This document shows, in pieces, positions 8,979-17,738 of a stretch of DNA of 64,000 nt; positions within the stretch are counted from its first letter, which is position 1, and every line of letters begins with the position of its first letter. This DNA comes from Methanolapillus africanus (GTDB taxonomy: Archaea > Halobacteriota > Methanosarcinia > Methanosarcinales > Methanosarcinaceae). The stretch is taken from positions 1 to 64,000 of the forward strand of contig NZ_JAWDKD010000018.1 of the NCBI RefSeq assembly GCF_032714475.1, given 5' to 3'. The translations under genes and the position numbers were made by a program. Under the pieces are notes generated by a model, which was not told the origin of the DNA, made no database searches, and saw only the letters and a program-made list of their open reading frames with translations.

Positions 8979-10520
8979 ATGGAAAACAAGAACATGAACA
9001 ATAAAAAAACGGACAATACGGATGACAAAATGACCGGCTGCGGCAGCGACGGTATGATGAATAAGCCGAGACTCACCACAGCCGCCGGCGCGCCGGTGGT
9101 GGACAACCAAAACGTTATGACGGCCGGATCGCGCGGACCGATGTTGATCCAAGATATCTGGTTCCTCGAAAAAATGGCCAACTTCGACCGTGAAGTGATT
9201 CCCGAGCGCCGCATGCACGCGAAGGGCTCCGGCGCTTTTGGAACGTTTACGGTGACGCACGACATCACAAAATATACGCGCGCTAAAATCTTTTCCGAAA
9301 TCGGCAAAAAGACGGAAATGGTCGTCCGGTTTTCAACCGTGGCGGGCGAGCGCGGTGCGGCTGACGCCGAACGCGATATTCGCGGCTTTGCCATGAAATT
9401 CTACACCGAAGAAGGCAACTGGGATTTGGTCGGCAACAACACGCCCGTTTTCTTTTTGCGTGACCCGCTCAAATTCCCGGACTTAAACCACGCGGTTAAA
9501 CGCGATCCGAGAACCGGCATGAGAAGCGCCAACAACAACTGGGACTTTTGGTCGCTGCTTCCGGAAGCGCTTCACCAGGTCACGATTACGATGAGCGACC
9601 GCGGCATTCCGAAATCTTTCCGGCACATGCACGGATTCGGCAGCCACGCGTTCAGTATGATTAACGCCCAAAACGAACGCGTTTGGGTCAAATTCCACTT
9701 TGTGACGCAGCAAGGCATTGAAAATCTTACCGACCAAGAAGCTGAAGCGTTGGTCGGAAAGGACCGTGAAAGCAACCAGCGCGATTTGTTTGAAAGCATC
9801 GAACGCGGCGACTTCCCGCGCTGGAAGATGTTTATCCAAGTCATGACGGAAGAACAAGCCCGCAAGATGCCGTACAACCCGTTCGACCTCACGAAAGTGT
9901 GGTACAAAGGCGAGTACCCGCTCATCGAAGTCGGTGAATTCGAGCTCAACCGGAATCCCGAAAACTTCTTCGTCGACATTGAACAAGCGGCTTTCAACCC
10001 GGCGAATTTCGTTCCCGGAATCAGTTTTTCACCAGACAAAATGCTTCAAGGAAGACTGTTTTCCTACGGCGACGCCCAGCGTTACCGCCTCGGCGTGAAC
10101 CACATGCACATTCCGGTCAACGCCCCGAAATGCCCGGTCAACAGTTACCACCGCGACGGATCCATGCGCGTTGACGACAATTACGGACGCCGGCTTCACT
10201 ATGAGCCCAACAGCTACGGCGAATGGTCGGAGCAGCCGGAATTCAAAGAACCGGTTCTGCCCATTGACGGCGGCGCCGATCACTGGAATTTCCGGGAGGA
10301 CGACAACGATTACTACACCCAGCCGGGAAAACTGTTCAACTTGATGCGTCCCGAGCAAAAACAAGTGCTGTTTGACAACACCGCCCGCGCCATCTGCGGC
10401 GCTGAAGACAAAATCAAGATTCGTCACGCTGTCAACTGCGCCCGTGCCGACGTCGAGTACGGAAAAGGCGTTGCAAAGGCCATGGGAATTTCCTGGTCCG
10501 ATGTGGAAAATCTTATTTAA
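8979..10520 (+). CDS. kat: Monofunctional haem catalase
   Basis: Breaks hydrogen peroxide into water and oxygen; a small-subunit (clade 3 type) catalase of 513 residues acting in the cytosol. The catalytic His80 is in ERRMHAKGSGAF, the distal Asn in NNTPVFFLRDP, and the proximal haem-ligand Tyr, near residue 362, is in LFSYGDAQRYRLG. The first 28 residues are Asn/Lys/Asp-rich and unlike the family. The start ATG 8979 has GGGTGA five bases upstream. Catalase in a strict anaerobe needs haem, which fits the ahbC gene at 16343 and the haem-dependent VhoC. A good hairpin terminator follows at 10564. Catalases occur in some methanogens (Methanosarcina, Methanobrevibacter), so the gene is unusual but not unprecedented. 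Confidence 0.97.
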   Translation: MENKNMNNKKTDNTDDKMTGCGSDGMMNKPRLTTAAGAPVVDNQNVMTAGSRGPMLIQDIWFLEKMANFDREVIPERRMHAKGSGAFGTFTVTHDITKYTRAKIFSEIGKKTEMVVRFSTVAGERGAADAERDIRGFAMKFYTEEGNWDLVGNNTPVFFLRDPLKFPDLNHAVKRDPRTGMRSANNNWDFWSLLPEALHQVTITMSDRGIPKSFRHMHGFGSHAFSMINAQNERVWVKFHFVTQQGIENLTDQEAEALVGKDRESNQRDLFESIERGDFPRWKMFIQVMTEEQARKMPYNPFDLTKVWYKGEYPLIEVGEFELNRNPENFFVDIEQAAFNPANFVPGISFSPDKMLQGRLFSYGDAQRYRLGVNHMHIPVNAPKCPVNSYHRDGSMRVDDNYGRRLHYEPNSYGEWSEQPEFKEPVLPIDGGADHWNFREDDNDYYTQPGKLFNLMRPEQKQVLFDNTARAICGAEDKIKIRHAVNCARADVEYGKGVAKAMGISWSDVENLI

Positions 10521-10563
10521 AACACAGAATTAGTACGTGAAGAAACGGTTAAAAAAAGAAATT

Positions 10564-10591
10564 GCGCCGGTCAATCGATCGGCGCTTTTTT
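10564..10591 (+). terminator. Hairpin terminator of the catalase gene
   Basis: GCGCCG and CGGCGC arms around a ten-base loop, followed by a run of six T. It lies 43 bases after the catalase stop. Confidence 0.75.
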
Positions 10592-10598
10592 ATTTGGT

Positions 10599-10688
10599 TT
10601 AATACAAGAAATAGTAGAGAAGGAACGATGAGAAGATAATCAGACAGACCAATATTATTGCAACGTAGTGAATCAATTTGAGTTCCAT
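10599..10688 (-). CDS. Small membrane peptide, 29 residues
   Basis: Short frame with a strong ribosome site (AAGGATGAT, then ATG 10688), a TAA stop, and the product MELKLIHYVA, IILVCLIIFS, SFLLYYFLY. After a short charged start it is one continuous membrane helix. It is convergent with the catalase, and the catalase terminator lies between the two stops. I do not recognise the peptide. The ribosome site and clean single-helix design argue that it is real; the small size keeps confidence moderate. Confidence 0.5.
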   Translation of the reverse strand: MELKLIHYVAIILVCLIIFSSFLLYYFLY

Positions 10689-10839
10689 TTTATCATCCTT
10701 TTTTAATTTGAATCTTTTATTGAATATTTTATGAACCGTTTTTAAATCATAATAGTTCCAAATAAATATAAATTTAATGTATAAAATTGATGATATTAAT
10801 TTGGAGTGGGCAAATTACTGTATATGTGTATTGTTTTTA

Positions 10840-11205
10840 GTTTCTGTTTGCACCTACGGGTGACTGTTTTTCAGTTTAGGTTTGCACCTTCCGTTTCCAA
10901 CAATACAGTTGTTTTCTGATCCGATTTTCACCTTCTGTTTCTGACAATACAGTTTTTTCCTAATCCGATTTGTTATCTACTATTTACTGTACCGTTACAT
11001 TTGCTGCTGTTGTTCCAATCCGATTTCATTGGATTCCGAGAAAATCAAACGCAAAGCGTTTGATTTTTCGGGATGGTTTGCATGATTCAAAATAGAAATT
11101 GGATGTGCAGTTTGCTCAATTCAAAATGAAAAACGATGAGTCCGGTTTCATTGACTCAAAAAAGAATGTGTCGCCATAACGCGCGCGCAGCCGCTCGCCG
11201 CAAAA
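10840..11205 (-). repeat. Composite intergenic repeat island after tsr3
   Basis: Read from the tsr3 stop on the minus strand: T-rich tract, GC-rich motif at 11168-11205, about 100 bases with TTTTGAATCATGCAAACCATCCC, hairpin at 11036-11071 (arms carrying AAATCAAACGC and GCGTTTGATTT, loop AAA), then the array with TTTCCAACAATACAG units to about 10845. No coding potential is seen in it. The bases 10689-10840 are AT-rich and hold nothing recognisable beyond a possible promoter for the small peptide. Confidence 0.8.
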
Positions 11206-11217
11206 AAAGAAAAAAAC

Positions 11218-11823
11218 TCACTCATCATCATCTTCAACATCAATATACTGACTCTGCGCTTCCACGACTTCCGTGCTGTTTTTTGCTGCGGCGTAATCGT
11301 TGAGCGGCTCTTCGTTCAGCTCCAAAAACGAATGTCCCCAGTTGAATTTTGATAGAACGATTTCTGCTTGTTCCTTTCGTCCCAAAATGTAAAGGGCGGC
11401 GGCAAACGCTTCGGCGGAATTTAAGCGGAACGGACGTCCGAAATTGACGGGGTTGGCGGCCAACAAATACGGCAGAGCGCGTTTTTGAAGATCCATTTGA
11501 TCCAACACCGGGAACGTTTCCTCGGCATGCTCCCAGGAACAATCGAGAACGACAATCCCTTTCTTGAGATTGTCTTCCCGGGAAATCGCTTTTTCGGCGC
11601 GCGGGTCCATGAGGATTGCGCCTTTGGGCGTTTGGCCGATATTTTCATAGAGGCGCACCAAATCGAATTTTGCCAGCTTTTTACCGCTGCATTTCTTCGG
11701 ATCGCATTGATTCGCGTAATACAAATACAGGCGAACGTCCTTTTGCGGCTGGGGTGTATTGGGAGCCGGTCCGGATATCGGTTTTTTGCGGGGCGCATCC
11801 TTTTCAAAATTAATTTTTTTCAT
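11218..11823 (-). CDS. tsr3: Tsr3 rRNA aminocarboxypropyltransferase
   Basis: Transfers the aminocarboxypropyl group of S-adenosylmethionine to a methyl-pseudouridine of small-subunit rRNA during ribosome maturation. The 201 residues carry the RLI-like N-terminal domain (DVRLYLYYANQCDPKKCSGKK) and the DUF367 domain (GAILMDPRAEKAIS, IVVLDCSWEHAEE, LPYLLAANPVNFGRPF, LNSAEAFAAALYILG). The acidic C-terminal tail ending DVEDDDE is typical of archaeal members. The stop is TGA. It is followed on its own strand by the GC-rich 3'-end motif, only eight bases away. Confidence 0.92.
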   Translation of the reverse strand: MKKINFEKDAPRKKPISGPAPNTPQPQKDVRLYLYYANQCDPKKCSGKKLAKFDLVRLYENIGQTPKGAILMDPRAEKAISREDNLKKGIVVLDCSWEHAEETFPVLDQMDLQKRALPYLLAANPVNFGRPFRLNSAEAFAAALYILGRKEQAEIVLSKFNWGHSFLELNEEPLNDYAAAKNSTEVVEAQSQYIDVEDDDE

Positions 11824-12000
11824 TCCATCACGGTTTTTGAATATTAAATTCAGATTGTAAACTCAATGAGTTTAAATAATTTCAAAACATAATTCCGGTT
11901 CACAATTTAGGATTTTAATTGATATTGTTATAATTAAACTTTACTTTACTGTTCGCCGCAGACATATCCCTTTCTCGGCAAATATTTTAAGAGTGATGCT

Positions 12001-12789
12001 ATGATTCCGAAATCGTTGACCTTTGTGAAAACTTATTCCGGCGAAGACATTGACTTTTTGTACAAAAAGATTACCGAAGACATTGTTTTGGACGGGAAAG
12101 ACATCACGTTCGGATCAGCCGCCGAACCCAAGCGCGCCCGCGAAATTTACGCGACGATTCAGCTTTACGGTAAAGCGATTCCTGAAATTCTGGCCGGCAA
12201 AACGCCCGAAAACTTCCGGTGGTCGGGCGACAAAATCACGGACTACCAAGACAGTTTCCTCATTCCGCTCGAAGAAGTCGGCGTCAAACAATTCGACGAC
12301 ACCGATTTCGAATACACGTACATTGAACTGATGCGCAAATTCAAAACGATTGAAGGCGACATCGACCAAATGACGATTTCCAAAGACAAATTGGCGGAAA
12401 ATCTCAAAACCAAAATCCAGTCCAACCAAAACGTCGGCGTGGTTTACCATCCGATGTACTGGGATTCCCACAATCCGCCCTGTTTTAACTGGTACCAGGT
12501 GCGCATGCTGGACGACAACCAAGTGTCCCTCCGATTGCTTTTCCGGTCAAACGATTACGGCGACGCCGTCTGGGCCAACCTGTGCGGGATTGCGAAAGCG
12601 TTTAACGAACTGGTGATCCAACCGGCGAAATGCGAATTGGTTGAAATCATCCTCACGTCGTCGTCCGCACACATTTATGCCAATGAAGCGGATTTGGCGA
12701 AAAAAGTTTCCGGATTCGATTGGAACCGGGATGAAAACAATAAAAAATCGGCGGTGCTCCGGCTTCTCGGCCACAAACCGAAAGCATAA
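12001..12789 (+). CDS. thyA: Archaeal-type thymidylate synthase
   Basis: Probable methyl transfer to dUMP giving dTMP. The C-terminal half of this 262-residue protein has the thymidylate synthase core: SHNPPCFNWYQVRM with the nucleophilic cysteine, LRLLFRSNDYGDAVWANLCG for nucleotide binding, and TSSSAHIYANE near the end. The arrangement is that of the short archaeal proteins (MJ0511/MTH774 group), which are thought to use a methanopterin-type carbon carrier. The N-terminal half is less conserved. The start ATG 12001 follows AAGAGTGATGCT. dCMP hydroxymethylase is the alternative within the superfamily. cobA follows after 85 bases but is functionally unrelated. Confidence 0.8.
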   Translation: MIPKSLTFVKTYSGEDIDFLYKKITEDIVLDGKDITFGSAAEPKRAREIYATIQLYGKAIPEILAGKTPENFRWSGDKITDYQDSFLIPLEEVGVKQFDDTDFEYTYIELMRKFKTIEGDIDQMTISKDKLAENLKTKIQSNQNVGVVYHPMYWDSHNPPCFNWYQVRMLDDNQVSLRLLFRSNDYGDAVWANLCGIAKAFNELVIQPAKCELVEIILTSSSAHIYANEADLAKKVSGFDWNRDENNKKSAVLRLLGHKPKA

Positions 12790-12874
12790 TTCCGCTCATA
12801 ATCCTTTTATTTTTATCTGAATATTATCATTCATCTTTCCATTTCTTTATTTATTCAAAAATTAGGTTTTTAAA

Positions 12875-13630
12875 ATGACAGCAGGAAAAGTTTATCTGGC
12901 GGGTTCGGGTCCGGGGGACCCTGATCTTTTGACCGTCAAAGCGCGCCGTCTCATCGATGAAGTCGACGTCGTGGTTTACGACCAGCTTCCGGGAAAAGCG
13001 ATTTTGGATTTGATTCCGGCCAAAACGGAAAAAATCGACGCCGGGAAATATGCCGGCAACCACACGCTCACGCAGGACGAAATCAACGCCGTCATCGTTG
13101 AAAAAGCGAAAGAAGGCAAAAACGTTCTCCGGCTGAAAGGCGGCGACCCGTACGTTTTCGGACGGGGCGGCGAAGAAGCGGAAGAACTCGTCAAAGCCGG
13201 CATTTCATTTGAAGTGGTGCCGGGCATCACATCCGCCGTGGCCGCGCCGGCTTACGCGGGCATTCCGATTACGCACCGCGACAGCAATTCCATGGTCACG
13301 TTTATTACGGGACACGAAGACCCGACCAAAGACGAATCCGGGCTTGACTGGAACCTTTTGGCCAAATTCAACGGCACGCTCGTTATTTTTATGGGCGTGA
13401 AAATGCTGGCCCGCAACTGCGGCGAACTTTTAAAATACGGCATGGATCCGAAAACGCCGGTGGCGCTGATTGAGCGCGGCACCCGTCCGGACCAGCGCGT
13501 CACCATCGGGCAGCTGGACAACATCGCCCGACTGGCCGAAGAACGCGATGTGAAAGCGCCGGCATTGACCGTCATCGGTAATGTGGTCAATTTGCACGAC
13601 ATTTTGGGCGAGCAAATTGTTAAATGGTAA
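12875..13630 (+). CDS. cobA: Uroporphyrinogen-III C-methyltransferase
   Basis: Uses two S-adenosylmethionine molecules to turn uroporphyrinogen III into precorrin-2, the branch point for cobalamin, coenzyme F430, sirohaem and, in this group, haem. The 251 residues show the SUMT signatures GSGPGDPDLLT at the N-terminus, VLRLKGGDPYVFGRGGEEAE in the middle and PGITSAVAAPAYAGIPITHR. It is a single-domain enzyme without the CysG dehydrogenase part. hemD follows on the same strand, which is the expected pairing. The corrin genes that use its product lie at 43400-50280. Confidence 0.96.
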   Translation: MTAGKVYLAGSGPGDPDLLTVKARRLIDEVDVVVYDQLPGKAILDLIPAKTEKIDAGKYAGNHTLTQDEINAVIVEKAKEGKNVLRLKGGDPYVFGRGGEEAEELVKAGISFEVVPGITSAVAAPAYAGIPITHRDSNSMVTFITGHEDPTKDESGLDWNLLAKFNGTLVIFMGVKMLARNCGELLKYGMDPKTPVALIERGTRPDQRVTIGQLDNIARLAEERDVKAPALTVIGNVVNLHDILGEQIVKW

Positions 13631-13745
13631 AGTGTTCAATGAAATTTTAATGAGCAATGAAATTGTAATGAGATTTGAGGTTTCAGTGAATTGTTAATGA
13701 AATTGTTCAATAAGTATTGTTTTATTATCCATTGAGGTGAAATTC

Positions 13746-14537
13746 ATGAGCGAATATCCGGTTTTGGCAGTGATGCGTCCTGAAACGTACCGTGAATCAT
13801 CCGCCGCGGCCGCCAAGTCCGCCGGCTTTAAGCCGTTTTTTGTTCCCGTCGTCACGCTTTGCGGGATGAAAGACGACGTCTTTGATGATTTTGTCGACCG
13901 CGTTTTGTCCGGGAAGTCGGACATTGTGATTTTCACAAGCGCCAACGGCGTCGAATACACGCTCAAAAACGTCGGCAAAGACGCGGAGAAAAACTTCATC
14001 GAGGCGCTCAAAAAGACGCATATCGTCGCCATCGGTCCGACCACCAAGAAAAAACTCGAGTCGATCGGTCTTTCCGGCTCGTTGGTTCCCGGTGAATACA
14101 GTTCTAAAGGTCTTGTGAAGGAGTTGGGAGAAACAGTTTCCGGCAAAACGGTCGACATTCCGCGCAGCTTTTACGGATCGGATGTTTTGACCGACGGTCT
14201 CAAGGACGCCGGTGCCAACGTTTATGAAACGCACGTTTATACGCTTCAAGCGCCTGAAGGCGAAGAACAAGACGAATTGGTGGAAGCCGTCCTTGCGGGA
14301 GAAGTGGACGCGTTTGCGTTTACCAGTTCCATGATGGTCCGCAACTTCATTGATTTGGGCGAGCAGGCCGGCGAAAAAGAGAAATTGATCGACATGGTCA
14401 ATGAGGCTTGGGTCGGCGCGATCGGTTTTCCGACGGCGGAAACATTGGAAGAATACGGCATCATCGTCGACGTCGTTCCGGAAGAGTTTACGTTTGAAGC
14501 GCTCGTTGCGGCAATTAAGAAGAAGATGGATGAATGA
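13746..14537 (+). CDS. hemD: Uroporphyrinogen-III synthase
   Basis: Cyclises hydroxymethylbilane to uroporphyrinogen III with inversion of ring D. The 263 residues have the two-domain fold pattern of the family: AVMRPETYRESSAAAAKSAG at the N-terminus, IVIFTSANGVEYTLKN in the first domain, HIVAIGPTTKKKLESIG at the hinge, and DAFAFTSSMMVRNFIDLGE plus VGAIGFPTAETLEEYGI near the end. HemD is poorly conserved but these are the usual landmarks. ATG 13746 was preferred over GTG 13737 because GAGGTGA lies five bases before it. cobA is 115 bases upstream and supplies the next step. Confidence 0.93.
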   Translation: MSEYPVLAVMRPETYRESSAAAAKSAGFKPFFVPVVTLCGMKDDVFDDFVDRVLSGKSDIVIFTSANGVEYTLKNVGKDAEKNFIEALKKTHIVAIGPTTKKKLESIGLSGSLVPGEYSSKGLVKELGETVSGKTVDIPRSFYGSDVLTDGLKDAGANVYETHVYTLQAPEGEEQDELVEAVLAGEVDAFAFTSSMMVRNFIDLGEQAGEKEKLIDMVNEAWVGAIGFPTAETLEEYGIIVDVVPEEFTFEALVAAIKKKMDE

Positions 14538-14686
14538 TTGTTTTTCAACATTTTCATATTATATTTTTAATTTGTCAATTTCATGATCATTTATTATAGT
14601 AAACCCATATGTTTAAATAAATTGACAATACTGTTAGACTTGACTTTATTGTTAAGAATGCGCCCGATAAAGGAAGTGCTGTTTTA

Positions 14687-14944
14687 ATGAAAAGAACCAA
14701 TTGCAGTCTTTCAGACCTTTCGATCAAGCGAAAAGCAAAACTTTCAGACTTTTCGGTCAAAAGAAGAGCGAAGCTTTTGGAACTTTCGGAAAGGAAAACC
14801 GCTCAGCGCAATTTGTCGGAAGAATCCCGGAGAATTGATGCGGTGATGCGTAATTTTAAATTGAAGCCGTACAACGAGGTTTCCGCCCGTTTGGACGCCG
14901 CCACAAAGCATACGATTGCTTTTTTGAAAATTCATCAAAGATAA
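14687..14944 (+). CDS. Small basic repeat protein, possible antitoxin
   Basis: An 85-residue protein with many Lys, Arg and Ser. Its N-terminal half contains three near-copies of an 11-residue unit (LSIKRKAKLSD, FSVKRRAKLLE, LSERKTAQRNL); the second half is helical (RRIDAVMRNFKLKPYNEVSA). I do not recognise the family. GGAAGTG lies upstream of the ATG. It sits 118 bases before a zeta-toxin-like kinase on the same strand, the position an antitoxin would take, but nothing in the sequence proves that role. Confidence 0.6.
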   Translation: MKRTNCSLSDLSIKRKAKLSDFSVKRRAKLLELSERKTAQRNLSEESRRIDAVMRNFKLKPYNEVSARLDAATKHTIAFLKIHQR

Positions 14945-15062
14945 CGCCGTGTGCGGCAATCTTTCCGCTTTATTTTAATTTCCTTCATTTTTGAGTGTTG
15001 ACAGATTTATGTTTTTTGATGAATGGCTGTACAGATAAATTATTTTTCAAATAATCCAAAAG

Positions 15063-15776
15063 ATGTGTATTATGTCCGCCGATTCGAATTTTTCAAACAG
15101 CAGCCCTACCGGTCCGGCCATTTATCCGCTCAACAAGGAAATGTTTGTTTTTGCAGGTCCGAACGGCTCGGGAAAATCCACCGTTATTGAAAATCATTTG
15201 GAAAACAAGCAGTGCCCTGAAATTTACATTTGTCCGGACCAGTTGGTTTCCCGGGAAGACAAATACAATCCGGCCGCTTATCTTGAAGCCATGAAAATGG
15301 CGGAAGATTTTCGGCACCAAGCGCTGGAAGCCGGTGTTTCTTTTACGTTTGAAACCGTTTTTTCAACAGCGGACAAATTAGACTTTCTGAGAACCGCCAA
15401 AACGTTCGGCTACCGGATCACAACGATTTACATCACGACGTCCGATCCGCAAATCAATCTCAACCGCATTGCAGAGCGTGTGAAAATGGGCGGTCACGAC
15501 GTCCCGAAAGACAAAGTGCTGGCCCGTTACGAAAAATCGATGACACTGATGCCGGAAGTGATTCTTTTGTCCGATATGGCGAAAGTGTATGACAATTCGT
15601 CCAACTGTCCGGTGGAAGTATTTGAAAAGGACGATTGCGGCAATTTTTTCCTGTTAAACCGGGAGCAACGGCACAGCTGGGTGGACAAATATATCACGAC
15701 GGCTTTTGCGGAAAAGGAAATTCCGATTTTTGAGGATTTGAATGTGTTTGAAACGGAAAGATTGAAAGGATTTTGA
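15063..15776 (+). CDS. Zeta-toxin-like P-loop kinase
   Basis: A 237-residue nucleotide-binding protein resembling the zeta toxin family, whose studied members phosphorylate UDP-sugars or other small substrates. The Walker A motif FAGPNGSGKSTVIEN is near residues 31-45. FETVFST follows, and then the family-typical lid region ERVKMGGHDVPKDKVLARYE with its arginines. The small upstream gene (14687-14944) could be its partner. An alternative start at ATG 15072 removes three residues. It may instead be a housekeeping-type P-loop kinase; chromosomal zeta-like proteins without toxicity are known. Confidence 0.75.
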   Translation: MCIMSADSNFSNSSPTGPAIYPLNKEMFVFAGPNGSGKSTVIENHLENKQCPEIYICPDQLVSREDKYNPAAYLEAMKMAEDFRHQALEAGVSFTFETVFSTADKLDFLRTAKTFGYRITTIYITTSDPQINLNRIAERVKMGGHDVPKDKVLARYEKSMTLMPEVILLSDMAKVYDNSSNCPVEVFEKDDCGNFFLLNREQRHSWVDKYITTAFAEKEIPIFEDLNVFETERLKGF

Positions 15777-15794
15777 TTTCAATTTTTATTTTTC

Positions 15795-16200
15795 ATTTTT
15801 CTTTTTTGGCGGCAGCATGCGCGCGCGTTATGGCGACACGTTTCTCAGAGTTTTCAAAATGGGGGACTGTTTTGAAAATTTCAAGCAAACCATCCCGTAA
15901 AATCAAACGCGATAGCGTTTGTATTTTACGGATACCGCTGAACAGATACAATTAGTTGGAAACGTAGATGCAAACCGGATCAGGAAACAACTGTATTGTT
16001 AGAAACAGCAGGTGCAAACTGAAATCTAAAAATAGTCACCCGTAGGTACAAACTGAAATCTAATAAATAGTCAACTGTAGGTACAATCTGAAATTTAAAA
16101 ATAGTGAACAGTAGGTGTAATCTGAATTTTCAAATCAATGCATCTTACTGATCGGAATCCGCAAAATACAGACGCAAAGCGTCTGATTTTGCGGGTTGGT
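15795..16200 (+). repeat. Composite intergenic repeat island, complete form
   Basis: No gene is seen between 15777 and 16342 apart from this island. GC-rich motif 15803-15840 follows the zeta-like gene. CAAGCAAACCATCCCG leads into hairpin 15895-15931 (arms around CAAACGC-GATA-GCGTTTG). A tandem array runs to about 16150 (units with CTGTATTGTTAGAAACAG and AATCTAAAAATAGTCACCCG). A second, inverted hairpin at 16159-16194 (CAGACGC-AAA-GCGTCTG) is followed by GGTTGGTTTGC. The block 15880-16205 is thus bounded by inverted ends. The bases 16206-16342 hold the AT-rich upstream region of ahbC. Confidence 0.8.
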
Positions 16201-16342
16201 TTGCACGGGAAGTTGAAACAAAAGAGGATAGGTATTTGATTAAAATAATAAAAAGTTTGCAGAGGACATTTCTATTCTTATTCATAATAATTCCTACTAT
16301 TATAGAAAGGCTTTTATTGATAATGGTTATAAGGTTACGGCT

Positions 16343-17560
16343 ATGATTGGTATTTCAAAATTATACTGCGGAACTGTGGAGCCGTCTGACGCTCTGCGGT
16401 ACAACCGCGACTCAAAACGCTTACCGTCGCATTTGCTTCAGTTTTCGGCCGACAAAAAACCGGTCGTTGTTTGGAACATGACAAAACGGTGTAATTTAAA
16501 ATGCGTGCACTGCTATGCGCATGCGGTCGACCCGGAAGTTGTTGGTCAGGATGAACTGACGACGGAAGAAGGCAAAGCGCTGATTGACGATTTAGCTGAG
16601 TTCGGCAGCCCGGTGATGCTCTTTTCCGGCGGCGAACCGCTTCTCCGCAAAGACCTGGTGGAACTGGCCAAATACGCCAAAGAAAAAGGGATGCGCGCCG
16701 TTATTTCAACCAACGGGACGCTCATCACGAAAGAAAAAGCGAAGCAGCTCAAAGAAGTCGGACTTTCCTACGTCGGCATTTCATTTGACGGCATGGAAGA
16801 CGTTAACGACCTTTTCCGCGGACATAAAGGCGCCTTTGCGGACGCTTTGCAGGGACTTAAAAACTGCCAGGAAGAAGGCATCAAAGTCGGTCTCCGGTTT
16901 ACGATTAACAAACACAACGTGACCGAAATTCCGGCGATTTTTGACTTTTTAGAAAAGGAAAAAATCCCCCGAATTTGTTTCTACCATTTGGTTTATTCCG
17001 GACGCGGCAGCACGATGGTCGAAGAAGACCTGACGCTTGAAGAATCCCGTGCGGCCGTCGATCTCATTATGGAAAAAACCGCCGACCTTCACGCCCGCGG
17101 CTTCCCGGCCGAAGTGCTGACGGTGGACAACCACTGCGACGCGCCTTACATTTATCTCCGGCTTCTCGAAGAAAATCCGGAACGCGCCGCCGACGTTTAC
17201 GAGCTTCTCCAAATGAACCAAGGCAACTCGACCGGCATCGGCATCGGCTGCGTCTCTTGGGACGGCAGCGTTCATCCGGACCAGTTCTGGCGCCACTACA
17301 CACTCGGCAACGTTCGCGAACGCAAGTTTTCGGAAATTTGGACCGATACGTCGGACCCGCTCATGAAAGGCCTCAAAAACCGGAAAGAACTTTTGATGCA
17401 AAACGCACCCAAATGCGCCCGCTGCCAATGGATTGACGTTTGCAACGGCAACTTCAGAGTCCGCGCGGAAGCGGTTTCCGGAAACGTTTGGGGCGACGAT
17501 CCGGCCTGTTATTTGACGGAAAAAGAAATCACGGAAAAGCCGGCTGCATTGAAGAAGTGA
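16343..17560 (+). CDS. ahbC: AhbC, didecarboxysirohaem deacetylase (alternative haem pathway)
   Basis: Radical SAM enzyme that removes the two acetate side chains of 12,18-didecarboxysirohaem to give iron-coproporphyrin III. The 405 residues start MIGISKLYCGTVEPSDALRY, the hallmark opening of methanogen AhbC. The radical SAM cluster cysteines are in RCNLKCVHC (residues 50, 54, 57), followed by MLFSGGEPLLRKDLV. The C-terminal SPASM-like region has GIGIGCVSWDGSVHP, CARCQWIDVC and a last Cys in DPACYLT. It stands alone with its own terminator at 17643. The product would be needed for haem in VhoC and in the catalase. Confidence 0.93.
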   Translation: MIGISKLYCGTVEPSDALRYNRDSKRLPSHLLQFSADKKPVVVWNMTKRCNLKCVHCYAHAVDPEVVGQDELTTEEGKALIDDLAEFGSPVMLFSGGEPLLRKDLVELAKYAKEKGMRAVISTNGTLITKEKAKQLKEVGLSYVGISFDGMEDVNDLFRGHKGAFADALQGLKNCQEEGIKVGLRFTINKHNVTEIPAIFDFLEKEKIPRICFYHLVYSGRGSTMVEEDLTLEESRAAVDLIMEKTADLHARGFPAEVLTVDNHCDAPYIYLRLLEENPERAADVYELLQMNQGNSTGIGIGCVSWDGSVHPDQFWRHYTLGNVRERKFSEIWTDTSDPLMKGLKNRKELLMQNAPKCARCQWIDVCNGNFRVRAEAVSGNVWGDDPACYLTEKEITEKPAALKK

Positions 17561-17642
17561 TGAAAACCGACGGCGGGTTTTGCGGCGTGTGCCGGTTGCC
17601 GGAATCAAATCCAATGTGCATTTTTTAAAGAAAAAATCGAAA

Positions 17643-17678
17643 AGAACGGATCTTCTTTCCGTTCTATTTTTATTTTTT
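17643..17678 (+). terminator. Hairpin terminator of ahbC
   Basis: AGAACGGA and TCCGTTCT arms around a seven-base loop, followed by ATTTTTATTTTTT. Confidence 0.75.
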
Positions 17679-17738
17679 GTGACGTTTATATGTTTTAATT
17701 CTATTCTCTTTGTTTTCATTTTGTTTTTATTTTCACAT

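Noticed and set aside
15773..15955. A recurring peptide reading ARVMAT that could be a small protein family
   Set aside because: It is the translation of the GC-rich 3'-end motif and hairpin; several copies lack a start or contain stops, and the frame is not kept.
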